A DNA stretch of 64,000 nucleotides from Amycolatopsis sp. WAC 01376. Its GTDB lineage: Bacteria > Actinomycetota > Actinomycetes > Mycobacteriales > Pseudonocardiaceae. This document shows positions 35,691-43,572 of this stretch, piece after piece (position 1 is the stretch's first letter; each line of letters begins with the position of its first letter). The notes under the pieces are model-generated. The model searched no databases, was not told where the DNA came from, and saw nothing but the letters and a program-made list of their open reading frames with translations. The position numbers and the translations under genes are program-made. The DNA lies in contig NZ_QHKL01000002.1 in NCBI RefSeq assembly GCF_003947415.1, positions 1,054,001 through 1,118,000 on the forward strand, read 5' to 3'.

Positions 35691-35925
35691 ACAGCAGCAG
35701 CCCGAAGAAGAGCTGGAGTGCGGCGATGCAGACGCCTGCGACGACAAGGCCGTCCAGCCGATATTGGCGGTCTGTCAGTATCGACAGTGCTCCGGCGGCC
35801 AAGGCCAGTGCCGAGGCCACCTCGCCGTAGGGGAGCAGCCAGCCGAGCAGGCTGAGTACGAGACAGATGGGACCGAGCAAGCCTTTGAACCCGGGCCGGT
35901 CGCCTGCTGACAGTCGTCGAGTCAC
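35665..35925 (-). CDS. Small three-helix membrane protein
   Basis: 86-residue protein with three hydrophobic helices (LLGPICLVLSLLGWLLPYG, ASALALAAGALSIL, LVVAGVCIAALQLFFGLLL). No family recognised. Its last 26 nt overlap the 3' end of the convergent KAP gene, which could allow antisense interference. Coupling to the KAP protein is possible but unproven. Confidence 0.6.
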   Translation of the reverse strand: MTRRLSAGDRPGFKGLLGPICLVLSLLGWLLPYGEVASALALAAGALSILTDRQYRLDGLVVAGVCIAALQLFFGLLLFTMDLAGH

Positions 35926-35970
35926 GGTGCCCCGGATCCTTTCGGCTCGTTCGGCACACGCTACCGCGTC

Positions 35971-37014
35971 TCAGATGCCGGTCGCTTGCACCCGCTGCGG
36001 CGGGCCACCGGCCACGACGACGTCGAGGTCCTGGTTGGCTCGTATGCCACCCATCACCACCGACGGGTCGATGAGTCCCTCGGTGTGCACGTGGTCTTCG
36101 GTCGGCACGCCGGTCACGTCGAAGAACGGTTCGAAGATGTCCGAGGTGAGCAGGCCGAGCAGCTGGGTGTTGTGCGCGGTGACGGCGAAGCTGTGCACGG
36201 TCCCGGGCGGGGCGTGCAGGAAGTCTCCTGGGGTCAGGAGGATCTCCTCGCCGTTGACCCACAGCCAGATCCGGCCGGAAAGGCACAGGAAGTTCTCGGT
36301 GTGCCGCTGGTGGAAGTGCCGGATGATGTACGGCTGCGGCGCGGCGAGGGTGTTCACCGCGAAGTACCGGCCTCCGGTGTTGCGGCCCCTGGCCAGGAAC
36401 GAGTTCACCGCGTCCGGCCAGCCCCGCCGGTCGCCGGTGCGGGCTCGCAGGAAGTAACCCTCGGTGCCGGCGGGCAAAGTGTCGTCCCACACGTCACCGG
36501 GGGCCACCTGCGGCAGGTCGTGCGGCGTCGCTCCCGGCGGCACTTCGCCCGCGATCACCGCTCCGGCGGCGTAGATGTGCTGTTCGACGTTCGCCGCCTT
36601 GGGGAGTCCGTCGAGCGTGCCGCCGGGGGCGGAGTACTGGAGCACTTTGGTCAGGTGACTCAGCATGCGGCAGGCCACCGGCGTGCCCGGCGGGACGTGC
36701 ACCGAGTCGCCGGGCACCAGGATCCGGCTCTCGCCCGGCAGCCAGAACTGGGCGCTGCCCTCGAAGACGTAATAGGACCGCTGGTGGCCGGCGAAGCTGT
36801 GGAAGGGGATCTCCGCGCCGCGCGGGCCGAGTACGAACGCCGCGTCGAAAAGGCCTCCGGTGTCCTCGGCCCGGGCGATGACCGTCCACAGTAGACCGCC
36901 GGTTTCGTACCGGAGGCCCTCACCGGTGGCGAGGTAGTAGGGGACCGGTTCGCCGGGCAGGGCGTTGACGACCGGAGCGAGCCTGTGCATGGTCTCCGGA
37001 TCGGGCGTTGTCAC
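35971..37014 (-). CDS. Bicupin, quercetin 2,3-dioxygenase-like
   Basis: 347-residue two-cupin protein. Cupin 1 metal ligands are His72, His77 and Glu85 (FHSFAGHQRSYYVFEG); cupin 2 has His233, His235 and Glu240 (RHFHQRHTENFLCLSG), with later His in PPGTVHSFAV. This matches actinobacterial quercetinases, which open the flavonol C ring with release of CO. GTG 37014 follows AGGAG and overlaps the upstream esterase stop by 4 nt, so it is the second gene of an esterase-dioxygenase operon that might process plant flavonol esters. Confidence 0.85.
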   Translation of the reverse strand: MTTPDPETMHRLAPVVNALPGEPVPYYLATGEGLRYETGGLLWTVIARAEDTGGLFDAAFVLGPRGAEIPFHSFAGHQRSYYVFEGSAQFWLPGESRILVPGDSVHVPPGTPVACRMLSHLTKVLQYSAPGGTLDGLPKAANVEQHIYAAGAVIAGEVPPGATPHDLPQVAPGDVWDDTLPAGTEGYFLRARTGDRRGWPDAVNSFLARGRNTGGRYFAVNTLAAPQPYIIRHFHQRHTENFLCLSGRIWLWVNGEEILLTPGDFLHAPPGTVHSFAVTAHNTQLLGLLTSDIFEPFFDVTGVPTEDHVHTEGLIDPSVVMGGIRANQDLDVVVAGGPPQRVQATGI

Positions 37015-37958
37015 CGGGTTTCTCCTGTCGTGGAACGGGTCTTGAGGTGCTTGCGGAAGAAGCCGTGGACGTCGGAGAACCCGAACGCGGCCGGTTCGCC
37101 GTCGGCGGCCGAAGTCCGCCGCAGGGCGGACGCGGTGCCTTCCGCCGCCAGCCTGCCGTCGTCCATCACCCCGCCGAGTGTGACGTCGAGGCGGCCGGGC
37201 GGATTGAGGAAACCGTGCCGGTACCCGTCCAGGAGGTACAGCTCGCTCGGCACACCGGCGGCCACGAGTGCCGCGTGCAGGCGTTCGCTCTGCCGGTGCG
37301 GCACCAGCACGTCCCCGGTGCCGTGGGAGAGCTGGAACGGGGGCGCCTCGGCGCCGACCCAGTTCAGGGGACCGGCCTGCCGGGCGAGCTCCGGCAGACG
37401 CGCCGGATGCCCGCCGAGCAACCGTGCCTCCGGCGAGGAAGCCCCGCCCGGCAGGGGACCGGCCACTTCGGCGAGATCGACAGGTGGATAGGACGCGGCG
37501 ACCGCCCGCACCGGCGCGGCGCCTGTCTCCCGCTCGCCCGGCACTTCGTCGAGGTGCCCGGTGAGCCCGGCGAGCGCCGCCAGGTGGCCACCGGCCGACG
37601 CGCCCCAGAGCCCGACCGCGCCGGGGACGAGGCGATACCGCTCGGCGTGCCCGCGCAGAAACCGGATCGCGGCGCGCACGTCGTGCAGCTGGGCCGGGAA
37701 CAACGCCTGCGATGAGAGCCGGTATTCGATGCTCGCCATGGCGCAGCCGGTGGCCATGACGTGCCGTGCGAGGTCGGGCGCCAGGGTGCGGTCGCCGGTG
37801 AACCAGCCGCCGCCGTGCAGCCACAGCACCACCGGGACCGGTCCGCCGGTCACCGGGCGATGGAGATCCAGCAGCAGATCCCCGGTTTCCCGCCGGGCGA
37901 AGACGACGTCGGCGTCGACCCGGACCGCGTCCGGCGGCGAGGTGAAGCGGTGTGCCAT
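37011..37958 (-). CDS. Alpha/beta-hydrolase, carboxylesterase (HSL/acetyl-hydrolase-like)
   Basis: 315-residue esterase. The HGGGWF oxyanion motif (around residue 49), the nucleophile GASAGGHLAAL and the late Asp/His pair (HGTGDVLVPHRQS, DGYRHGFL) define the hormone-sensitive-lipase/carboxylesterase type. There is no signal peptide, so it is cytosolic. It heads a two-gene operon with the quercetinase-like bicupin. A GATCGT palindrome lies just upstream, and a LysR gene follows on the same strand further up. Confidence 0.88.
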   Translation of the reverse strand: MAHRFTSPPDAVRVDADVVFARRETGDLLLDLHRPVTGGPVPVVLWLHGGGWFTGDRTLAPDLARHVMATGCAMASIEYRLSSQALFPAQLHDVRAAIRFLRGHAERYRLVPGAVGLWGASAGGHLAALAGLTGHLDEVPGERETGAAPVRAVAASYPPVDLAEVAGPLPGGASSPEARLLGGHPARLPELARQAGPLNWVGAEAPPFQLSHGTGDVLVPHRQSERLHAALVAAGVPSELYLLDGYRHGFLNPPGRLDVTLGGVMDDGRLAAEGTASALRRTSAADGEPAAFGFSDVHGFFRKHLKTRSTTGETR

Positions 37959-37998
37959 GTCGTCAAGCTTGGTCGCCGGGACCGGGACACACCAGCGC

Positions 37999-38014
37999 GA
38001 TCGTCCGCACGATC
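37999..38014. promoter_or_regulatory. Operator-like palindrome upstream of the esterase-bicupin operon
   Basis: GATCGT-CCGC-ACGATC, a perfect 6-bp inverted repeat 41 nt before the esterase start and 20 nt beyond the LysR stop; a candidate LysR or TetR site. Confidence 0.45.
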
Positions 38015-38033
38015 GTTCGGCGGATCCGGATGA

Positions 38034-38915
38034 TCAGCGGATCGGGTCACCGAGTCCGGCGGCGATCCGGACGAACCGGTCCAGCGCGTCGGATCGGCGT
38101 TCCCGGCGCAGATACAGGGAGGTCGTCGCCGGCGGGGAGTCCACGATGGGCACGAACGAAAGCCCTGGTCGCGCGTAGGTGGCGGGCGCCGATTCACCGG
38201 CGATGTTGAGCCCCTGCCCGGCCCCGCACAGTTCGAGCACCTCTTCGAAGTTCCGCGACACCGGCAACAGCCGGGGAGCGACACCGGCCGAGGTGAGCGC
38301 CGAATACCAGTGCCCGGCGATCTCCTCGTCCTCGACCGAAACGAAGGTCTGCCCGGCCAGATCGGCCAGCCGTACCGAGTCCCGTGCCGCCAGCGGATGC
38401 CGGTCGGACACCACCAGCACGCATCCCTCCTCCCACAACGGCACCGAATCGAACGCGGGAGCGGGGTTCCGGCCGAGTTCGGCGACGAAGGCGCAATCCA
38501 CCTCGCCGTCGGTCAGCGCGTTGTGGCAGCCGAGGAAGCCCAGCTGCCGGATCTGCCAGCGGACCTGCGGCAGTTCGTCCGTCACCGCCGCCATGATCTC
38601 GCGGAACCGCGGACTGGAGACCATCAGCCCGACCCGGATGCACGGCTCGTCGGCCGCTTTCCGTGCCCAGTCCAGGACCTCGTCCATACCCGCGACGGCG
38701 AGCCGGGCCCGCGGGGCGAGCTCCCGGCCGTGCTCGGTCAGTTCGACGCTGCGGGAGGTGCGCTTGAACAGCGTGCGGGCGAGCCGTCGTTCGAGTGAAG
38801 CGATCTGCTCGCTCATCGCGGAAGGGCTCAGGTGCAGCCGGGCCGCGGCGCGGCCGAAATGACGTTCCTCCGCCACCGCGAGGAAGCACCGGAGGTGATG
38901 AATGGTGAGGTCCAC
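38034..38915 (-). CDS. LysR-family transcriptional regulator
   Basis: 293-residue LTTR. The N-terminal winged HTH is LTIHHLRCFLAVAEERHFGRAAARLHLS, followed by the linker helix and a periplasmic-binding-like effector domain (from about residue 90). GTG 38915 is the start in register with the HTH. It is transcribed in the same direction as the esterase-bicupin operon (75 nt downstream), which it may activate. It is not divergent from any gene, which is unusual for LysR. Confidence 0.92.
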   Translation of the reverse strand: MDLTIHHLRCFLAVAEERHFGRAAARLHLSPSAMSEQIASLERRLARTLFKRTSRSVELTEHGRELAPRARLAVAGMDEVLDWARKAADEPCIRVGLMVSSPRFREIMAAVTDELPQVRWQIRQLGFLGCHNALTDGEVDCAFVAELGRNPAPAFDSVPLWEEGCVLVVSDRHPLAARDSVRLADLAGQTFVSVEDEEIAGHWYSALTSAGVAPRLLPVSRNFEEVLELCGAGQGLNIAGESAPATYARPGLSFVPIVDSPPATTSLYLRRERRSDALDRFVRIAAGLGDPIR

Positions 38916-38937
38916 GTCTTCTGCCTGTCCAGGCCGG

Positions 38938-39627
38938 TCAGAGCGCGGGTTGCGGCGGGGGCGGCGGCAGCGTGACGTGGGGGTCGAGTTCGACACCGCC
39001 CGCGCGGAGGGTGTCGTCGAGCAACCGCCATATCCAGCGGATGAGCAGGGCGGCGAGTTCGGTTCTCGGTACGCCGCGGGGGTTCTCGAGCCATTGCGCG
39101 GCGCAGGAATCGACGAGCCCGACGACACCGAACGCGACGGATTCCGCGATTCGGATGTCCATTCCGAACATCGTCATGTAGTGCTCGAACAGCTGGGTGA
39201 GCTGCCGGGCGATGACGGTCCTGACGTCGGCGACCGCGTTCCGGTCGCCGTGTGAACGCAGGCTCAGGTACCGGTAGAGGTTGCCGTTCTCGGCGAGCCA
39301 GCCGGTGTGCGCGTCGACCGCCACGGTGATCAGCTGCATCGCGCTTCCCCGCAGCTCCCATACCGGCCGCAGTGCGGTGGTGACGAGTAGCGCGGCTTCG
39401 TCGGCGATGGCCTGGTTCAGGTCGGTCGCGCCGTCGAAGTGCTTGTACAGCTGTGGCCGTGCGACACCGGCCTCCTCGGCGATGTGTGCCGTCGACGCTC
39501 GCGGTCCGTGTTCGGCGATCGCACGCAGGGCCGCCTCGACGAACTCACGACGACGGCGCTCCCGCTGCCCCGCCCAGCGGGCCGCGCGGCCGTCGCCGGA
39601 GCGTGAGGTCGCGGAAGGGGAGGTCAC
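38938..39627 (-). CDS. TetR-family transcriptional regulator
   Basis: 229-residue TetR/AcrR repressor. The HTH reads EFVEAALRAIAEHGPRAST, then HIAEEAGVARPQLYKHFDG; the rest is helical ligand-binding core. GTG 39627 is the start. It is divergent from an ECF sigma gene, with two short inverted repeats between them, and lies 22 nt upstream of the LysR gene on the same strand. Confidence 0.9.
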   Translation of the reverse strand: MTSPSATSRSGDGRAARWAGQRERRRREFVEAALRAIAEHGPRASTAHIAEEAGVARPQLYKHFDGATDLNQAIADEAALLVTTALRPVWELRGSAMQLITVAVDAHTGWLAENGNLYRYLSLRSHGDRNAVADVRTVIARQLTQLFEHYMTMFGMDIRIAESVAFGVVGLVDSCAAQWLENPRGVPRTELAALLIRWIWRLLDDTLRAGGVELDPHVTLPPPPPQPAL

Positions 39628-39636
39628 TTCCGCGAG

Positions 39637-39671
39637 CCTACCGTCACGGGTAGGGGATACGCCGTTGTATC
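39637..39671. promoter_or_regulatory. Tandem inverted repeats in the TetR/sigma divergent region
   Basis: CCTACC-N6-GGTAGG (39637-39654) and GATAC-N6-GTATC (39656-39671) are adjacent perfect inverted repeats, the first only 10 nt before the TetR start. They are candidate TetR operators. Confidence 0.5.
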
Positions 39672-39750
39672 TGTTACTTTGTCGGTCACTCCGTGGCGGC
39701 GGGTGCGTGCCGCGAATCCCTTGTTGATCAACAGGAATCTGGAGAAGGCG

Positions 39751-40362
39751 ATGTGGGATGCCGTGGACGACGCCCCACCGGACGCGAGACTGCTCGGGAG
39801 GCTCCGGGAAGGGGACCTCGAGGCGGGTGATCTGCTCTTCCGGCGGCATGCCGGGCCGCTGCGCCGGATCGCCGCCTGCTGGGTCGACCAGCCCGCCGAA
39901 CGGGAGGATCTCGTGGCCGAAGCGTTCACGCGGGTGCTCGCCGCGGTCCGCGACGGCGGTGGACCGCGCGATGAGCTGCGGCCGTACCTGGTCGTCACGA
40001 TGCGGCACGTCGCCGCCCAGTGGAGCCGTCACCGGCTTCGCGTCCAGCCCCACGCGGTGGTCCCGGCGACCGAGGACGTCGAAGGAGCCGACGGGCCGGC
40101 CCTGCAGGAATCGACCGATCAACTGGTCAGATCCGCTTTTCACACGTTGCCCGTGCGGTGGCGTGCCGTGTTGTGGAGCACCGTCGCCGAAGGCCGCACA
40201 CCGGCCGAGCTGGCACCGGTTCTGGGGGTGTCGCCGAACGGGGTCGCCGCCTTGGCCCACCGCGCCCGCGCAGGCCTGCGACAGGCGTACCTCCAGGCTC
40301 AGGCGCACGGCGAAACCGAGAAGCGCGCGTGCCCGAGCCGTGCAGTCAAGTCGCTACTGTGA
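39751..40362 (+). CDS. ECF-type RNA polymerase sigma factor
   Basis: 203-residue sigma-70 member. Region 2 is seen in AEREDLVAEAFTRVLAAVRD and region 4 in LPVRWRAVLWSTVAEG followed by PAELAPVLGVSPNGVAALA. No anti-sigma gene is adjacent and there is no C-terminal extension. ATG 39751 is preferred over the upstream ATG 39679 because the purine-rich GGAGAAGG precedes it and the extra residues are not conserved. It converges on a LysR gene. Confidence 0.85.
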   Translation: MWDAVDDAPPDARLLGRLREGDLEAGDLLFRRHAGPLRRIAACWVDQPAEREDLVAEAFTRVLAAVRDGGGPRDELRPYLVVTMRHVAAQWSRHRLRVQPHAVVPATEDVEGADGPALQESTDQLVRSAFHTLPVRWRAVLWSTVAEGRTPAELAPVLGVSPNGVAALAHRARAGLRQAYLQAQAHGETEKRACPSRAVKSLL

Positions 40363-40371
40363 GCACAGACT

Positions 40372-41280
40372 TCAGGGCTGCGGATCGCCGCCGCCCTCGC
40401 CGCCGAGGCGCTCGACGGCGGCGATGAAGTCCAGCAGCCGGGCGTTCTCCGCGTCGAGGCGCCAGACGAGGCCGTACCGGATCGGCGGGGCGTCGCTGAT
40501 GGGCAGGTAGGTGATGTCGGGCCGGAAGTAGTACCGGCGGGCGTCGCCGCCGGCGAGGCACACTCCTCGGCCCGCGGCGACCAGGGACATCGCGTCCTGC
40601 CAGTACCGGACGCTGTGGGTGTGGCGGATCGGTCTGCCCTCGGGCGTGCGATGCGGGAAGAAGTGCTCGCGCTGATAGGCCGGCATCAGATCCCCGAACA
40701 CGATCATCTCCTCGCCCGCCAGATCCTCCAGGGTGACCGCGGCGCGTTCGGCGAAGCGGTGCCGGGTGGAAACCGCCAGGAAGCGCTCTTGGGCGATCAG
40801 CGGCGCCGACGTGCGCAGATCCGGCTCGGACACCGGGAACTCGGTCAGTTGCACCTCGACCTCCCTGGCGCGCAGCGGCCCCAGCGGGTCGGACAGGTGG
40901 ATCTCCCGGACGTCGACGAACGTGCCGGGGTGCTCGGTGTGCAGGTCATCGCCCGCCAGGTTCAGCAGCTCGGCGCACCAGGGCCCGGAGAATCCGGCAC
41001 GCAGCGGTTTCCCGCGTCCCCGTGCCGCCTCGCGGGCGTCCTCGATCGCTTCCACGATCGCCCGGTGATGGGCCTCGAGCTCATCGGACAGACGGCGTCC
41101 GATCGCGGTCAGCACGACCTTGCGGCTGGTGCGGTCGAACAGGCGGGCTCCGATGCGTCGCTCGAACGCCTGGATGTTCTGGCTGACCCGGGCGCGAGAG
41201 GTGTACAGCCGCTCGGCGGTGCGGCCGAAGTGGAGCTCCTCGGCCAAGGTCAGGAAGCACTCGAGCTCCCTCCACTCCAC
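40372..41280 (-). CDS. LysR-family transcriptional regulator
   Basis: 302-residue LTTR starting at GTG 41280. The HTH is WRELECFLTLAEELHFGRT followed by RLYTSRARVSQNIQAFERR, and an effector-binding domain follows. It is divergent from an MFS exporter gene. An 8-bp perfect inverted repeat lies 15-37 nt before its start, so it likely represses itself and controls the exporter. Confidence 0.92.
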   Translation of the reverse strand: MEWRELECFLTLAEELHFGRTAERLYTSRARVSQNIQAFERRIGARLFDRTSRKVVLTAIGRRLSDELEAHHRAIVEAIEDAREAARGRGKPLRAGFSGPWCAELLNLAGDDLHTEHPGTFVDVREIHLSDPLGPLRAREVEVQLTEFPVSEPDLRTSAPLIAQERFLAVSTRHRFAERAAVTLEDLAGEEMIVFGDLMPAYQREHFFPHRTPEGRPIRHTHSVRYWQDAMSLVAAGRGVCLAGGDARRYYFRPDITYLPISDAPPIRYGLVWRLDAENARLLDFIAAVERLGGEGGGDPQP

Positions 41281-41294
41281 GGCGGCGTCCTCCG

Positions 41295-41317
41295 ATCGGT
41301 AAGCGCGGATTACCGAT
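41295..41317. promoter_or_regulatory. LysR operator between LysR and MFS genes
   Basis: ATCGGTAA-N7-TTACCGAT, perfect 8-bp arms containing the T-N11-A LTTR pattern, in the 211-bp divergent region. Confidence 0.65.
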
Positions 41318-41491
41318 TGTTGCAGGTTTCGCCGTTGTTCCCGCACGTCGGGTGACCAAGACTCGGCAGCACTGGGGCTCCTGCACGAATCCGTGATCCG
41401 ACGGGCCTCCATCACCCGCACCCCGGTGGTGGAGGCCATGCCGTCATGCCCCGGTGATCCAGCACAGAATCCTTGAACGAAGCGAGAAGCG

Positions 41492-42925
41492 ATGAGTACC
41501 ACCCATCTCCCCGACGCCTCGACCCCGGCGTCGGCCACCCCCGACCCCAGACGCTGGAAGGCCCTCGCGCTGCTGTGCGCGGCCTTCTTCATGGTCATCG
41601 TCGATTCTCAGATCGTCCTGCTGGCGCTTCCGGCGATCGAGACCGAGTTCGGTTTCGACCCGGGCAACGCCCAGTGGGTGATGAGCGCCTACCTGCTGGC
41701 CTTCGGTGGCCTGCTGATGTTCGGCGGCCGGACCGCCGACCTGCTCGGCGGCCGCCGGATGTTCCTGGTCGGTGCGGCACTCTTCGGCGTCGCGTCCATC
41801 CTCTGCGGACTCGCCTGGTCCGGTGAGGTGCTCATCGGTGCCCGCCTGCTCCAGGGCCTCTCGTCGGCGATCATGACGCCCACGGCGATGGCCGTCCTGA
41901 TGAACACCTTCGGCGAGGGCGCCGAACGCAACAAGGCCCTGGGCATCTGGACCGGCATCGGCGCGTTCGGCGCCACCGCCGCCCTGCTGATCGGTGGCCC
42001 CATCACCGACGGCCTCGGCTGGGAGTGGATCTTCTACATCAACATCCCCGTCGTGCTGGCGGTGCTGTTCCTCGGTCCGCGCCTGCTGCGGGAGACGCCG
42101 GTCCGGCCCGGTCGCAAGTCCTTCGACCCGCTGGGCGCGCTCACGATCACCGCCGCGATCGGGCTGCTGGTGTACGCCGTCGTGGTCGCGCCGGAGGCGG
42201 GCTGGCTGTCCGGCCGCACGCTGTGGATGCTGGCGGGCGCGGTGGTCCTGCTGGTCCTGTTCGTCGTCGTCGAGAGCCGGGGGAAGTCACCGCTGGTGCC
42301 GCTGCGGATCTTCCGTTCCGGCTCGCTGGTCGGCGGGAACATCCTGATGCTTCTCGTGGCGATGTGCGTCTACGGCGGAGCCTTCGTGACCTCGCTGTAC
42401 GCGCAGCAGGTCCTCGGCTACAGCGCGGTCCGCTTCGGGCTGAGCACCGCCGTCTACGCGGTCATGTCCATCATCGGGGCCAACGTCGCGGCCCGCCTGG
42501 CGGCGAAGATCGGCTACAAGGCGATCGCCATCGTCGGCATGACGCTGCTGGGCACCGGCCTGCTGCTGCTGACCGCCATCTCGCCGCAGGGCGGCTACTG
42601 GACCGACCTGTTCGTCGGGCTCGTGGTCTTCGGCTCGGGCATCGGCAGCACCAACGTGGCGGCGTCCATCGCCTCGCTGTCCGGCGCCCGGCCGGAGGAG
42701 TCCGGCCTGGTTTCGGGGCTCAACAACGCCACCTTCCAGGTCGGCGCGGCTCTGGGCGTGGCGATCACCTCCTCGGTGGCCTTCGCGGTGACCGGCGGCT
42801 CCACCGACAAGGCAGCCCTCACCGACGGTTTCAGCGCCGCCTTCCTCGCCTGCGCGGTCTTCGCCGCGATCGGCTTGGTGACCGCGCTTCTCCTGCTGCT
42901 CCAGCGGAAGAAGACCGCGGCCTGA
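41492..42925 (+). CDS. MFS exporter, DHA2 (14-TM) family
   Basis: 477-residue multidrug-type proton antiporter. Motif A reads GGRTADLLGGRRMF, and about 14 helices are visible. It resembles the copper-region MFS protein at 20187 in length and motif placement, but its promoter carries a LysR site instead of copper boxes. It is divergent from its presumed LysR regulator and followed by a strong terminator. The substrate is unknown. Confidence 0.92.
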   Translation: MSTTHLPDASTPASATPDPRRWKALALLCAAFFMVIVDSQIVLLALPAIETEFGFDPGNAQWVMSAYLLAFGGLLMFGGRTADLLGGRRMFLVGAALFGVASILCGLAWSGEVLIGARLLQGLSSAIMTPTAMAVLMNTFGEGAERNKALGIWTGIGAFGATAALLIGGPITDGLGWEWIFYINIPVVLAVLFLGPRLLRETPVRPGRKSFDPLGALTITAAIGLLVYAVVVAPEAGWLSGRTLWMLAGAVVLLVLFVVVESRGKSPLVPLRIFRSGSLVGGNILMLLVAMCVYGGAFVTSLYAQQVLGYSAVRFGLSTAVYAVMSIIGANVAARLAAKIGYKAIAIVGMTLLGTGLLLLTAISPQGGYWTDLFVGLVVFGSGIGSTNVAASIASLSGARPEESGLVSGLNNATFQVGAALGVAITSSVAFAVTGGSTDKAALTDGFSAAFLACAVFAAIGLVTALLLLLQRKKTAA

Positions 42926-42931
42926 GCTCCG

Positions 42932-42961
42932 GCCCGTCCCCGCGGTCGTGCGGGGACGGGC
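42932..42961 (+). terminator. Hairpin terminator after the MFS gene
   Basis: GCCCGTCCCCGC (42932-42943) pairs perfectly with 42950-42961 around a 6-nt loop, 6 nt after the stop codon. Confidence 0.85.
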
Positions 42962-43256
42962 ATTCCGTTCTCGACGGCGCGAGGCCGAGCTTCGACGATC
43001 CGCGGTGGGTAATGCGGCTCCGCCGGCTGTGGACGTCAACCGGCGAAACCTCCGCCATGGTGATACCCGGGCAGCACCACGGCGTGCCACGGGGATACCC
43101 AGGGATGCCGTACTTCACACAGGCGGCCTCGCTGCTCGCGCAGGCACCACGCCACCTGCCGCATTCGCTCCGGGGCGGGACGCCGACCGCATCCCGCCCT
43201 TCCGTCCGCCGTTGAGAGCGTACGAGACCTGGTAAGCGTCAAGCCGCGCTTCTCTT
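42962..43256. other. Intergenic stretch without a recognised gene
   Basis: About 295 bp. Open frames on both strands continue from neighbouring shadows but show no start signal or known motif. A MITE-like element begins at its right edge. Confidence 0.4.
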
Positions 43257-43541
43257 GAGGGGTAAGGCAAAGGTGTCGTGGTCGTGGGTTGGGGCCGGCG
43301 GTGAGCTGAAGGGGCCCTTCGCCGCATCCGATGCAGTGAAGGACGCCTTCGCTCCTGGGTCCGCGGTGCGAGCCCGTTCGTCCCGGGGTGGCGGGCGGAG
43401 CGAAGCCGTGACTCGCGTGCTTGGGCACGTAACTCACGTGTTTGGAGCCGTAACTCGGGTGTCCGGCGTCTGATCACGTGAGTGCGGTGCCGCGTCACCC
43501 CAGGGCCATCTCACCTATCACGCCACCTTTGACTTACCCTC
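43257..43541. repeat. MITE-like dispersed element, copy 2
   Basis: A 285-bp non-coding element. The left end GAGGGGTAAGGCAAAGGTG and the right end, reverse-complemented CTGAGGGTAAGTCAAAGGTG, form terminal inverted repeats. Inside are a GAAGGGGCCCTTC-type inverted segment and three 21-bp units from 43411 (ACTCGCGTGCTTGGG..., ACTCACGTGTTTGGA..., ACTCGGGTGTCCGG...). The last 90 bp match 17912-18005. The element ends 32 bp before the AraC gene. Confidence 0.6.
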
Positions 43542-43572
43542 AGTACAATCGGATCATGGCTCGGTTTCGTCG

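Noticed and set aside
38938..40308. 456-codon minus-strand frame merging TetR with upstream sequence
   Set aside because: Residues before GTG 39627 are antisense to the ECF sigma gene and are not TetR-like; the HTH begins just after GTG 39627.
43529..43550. TTGACT...TACAAT at the right end of the MITE-like element as a promoter for the AraC gene
   Set aside because: Spacing of about 9-10 bp is too short for a sigma-70 promoter.
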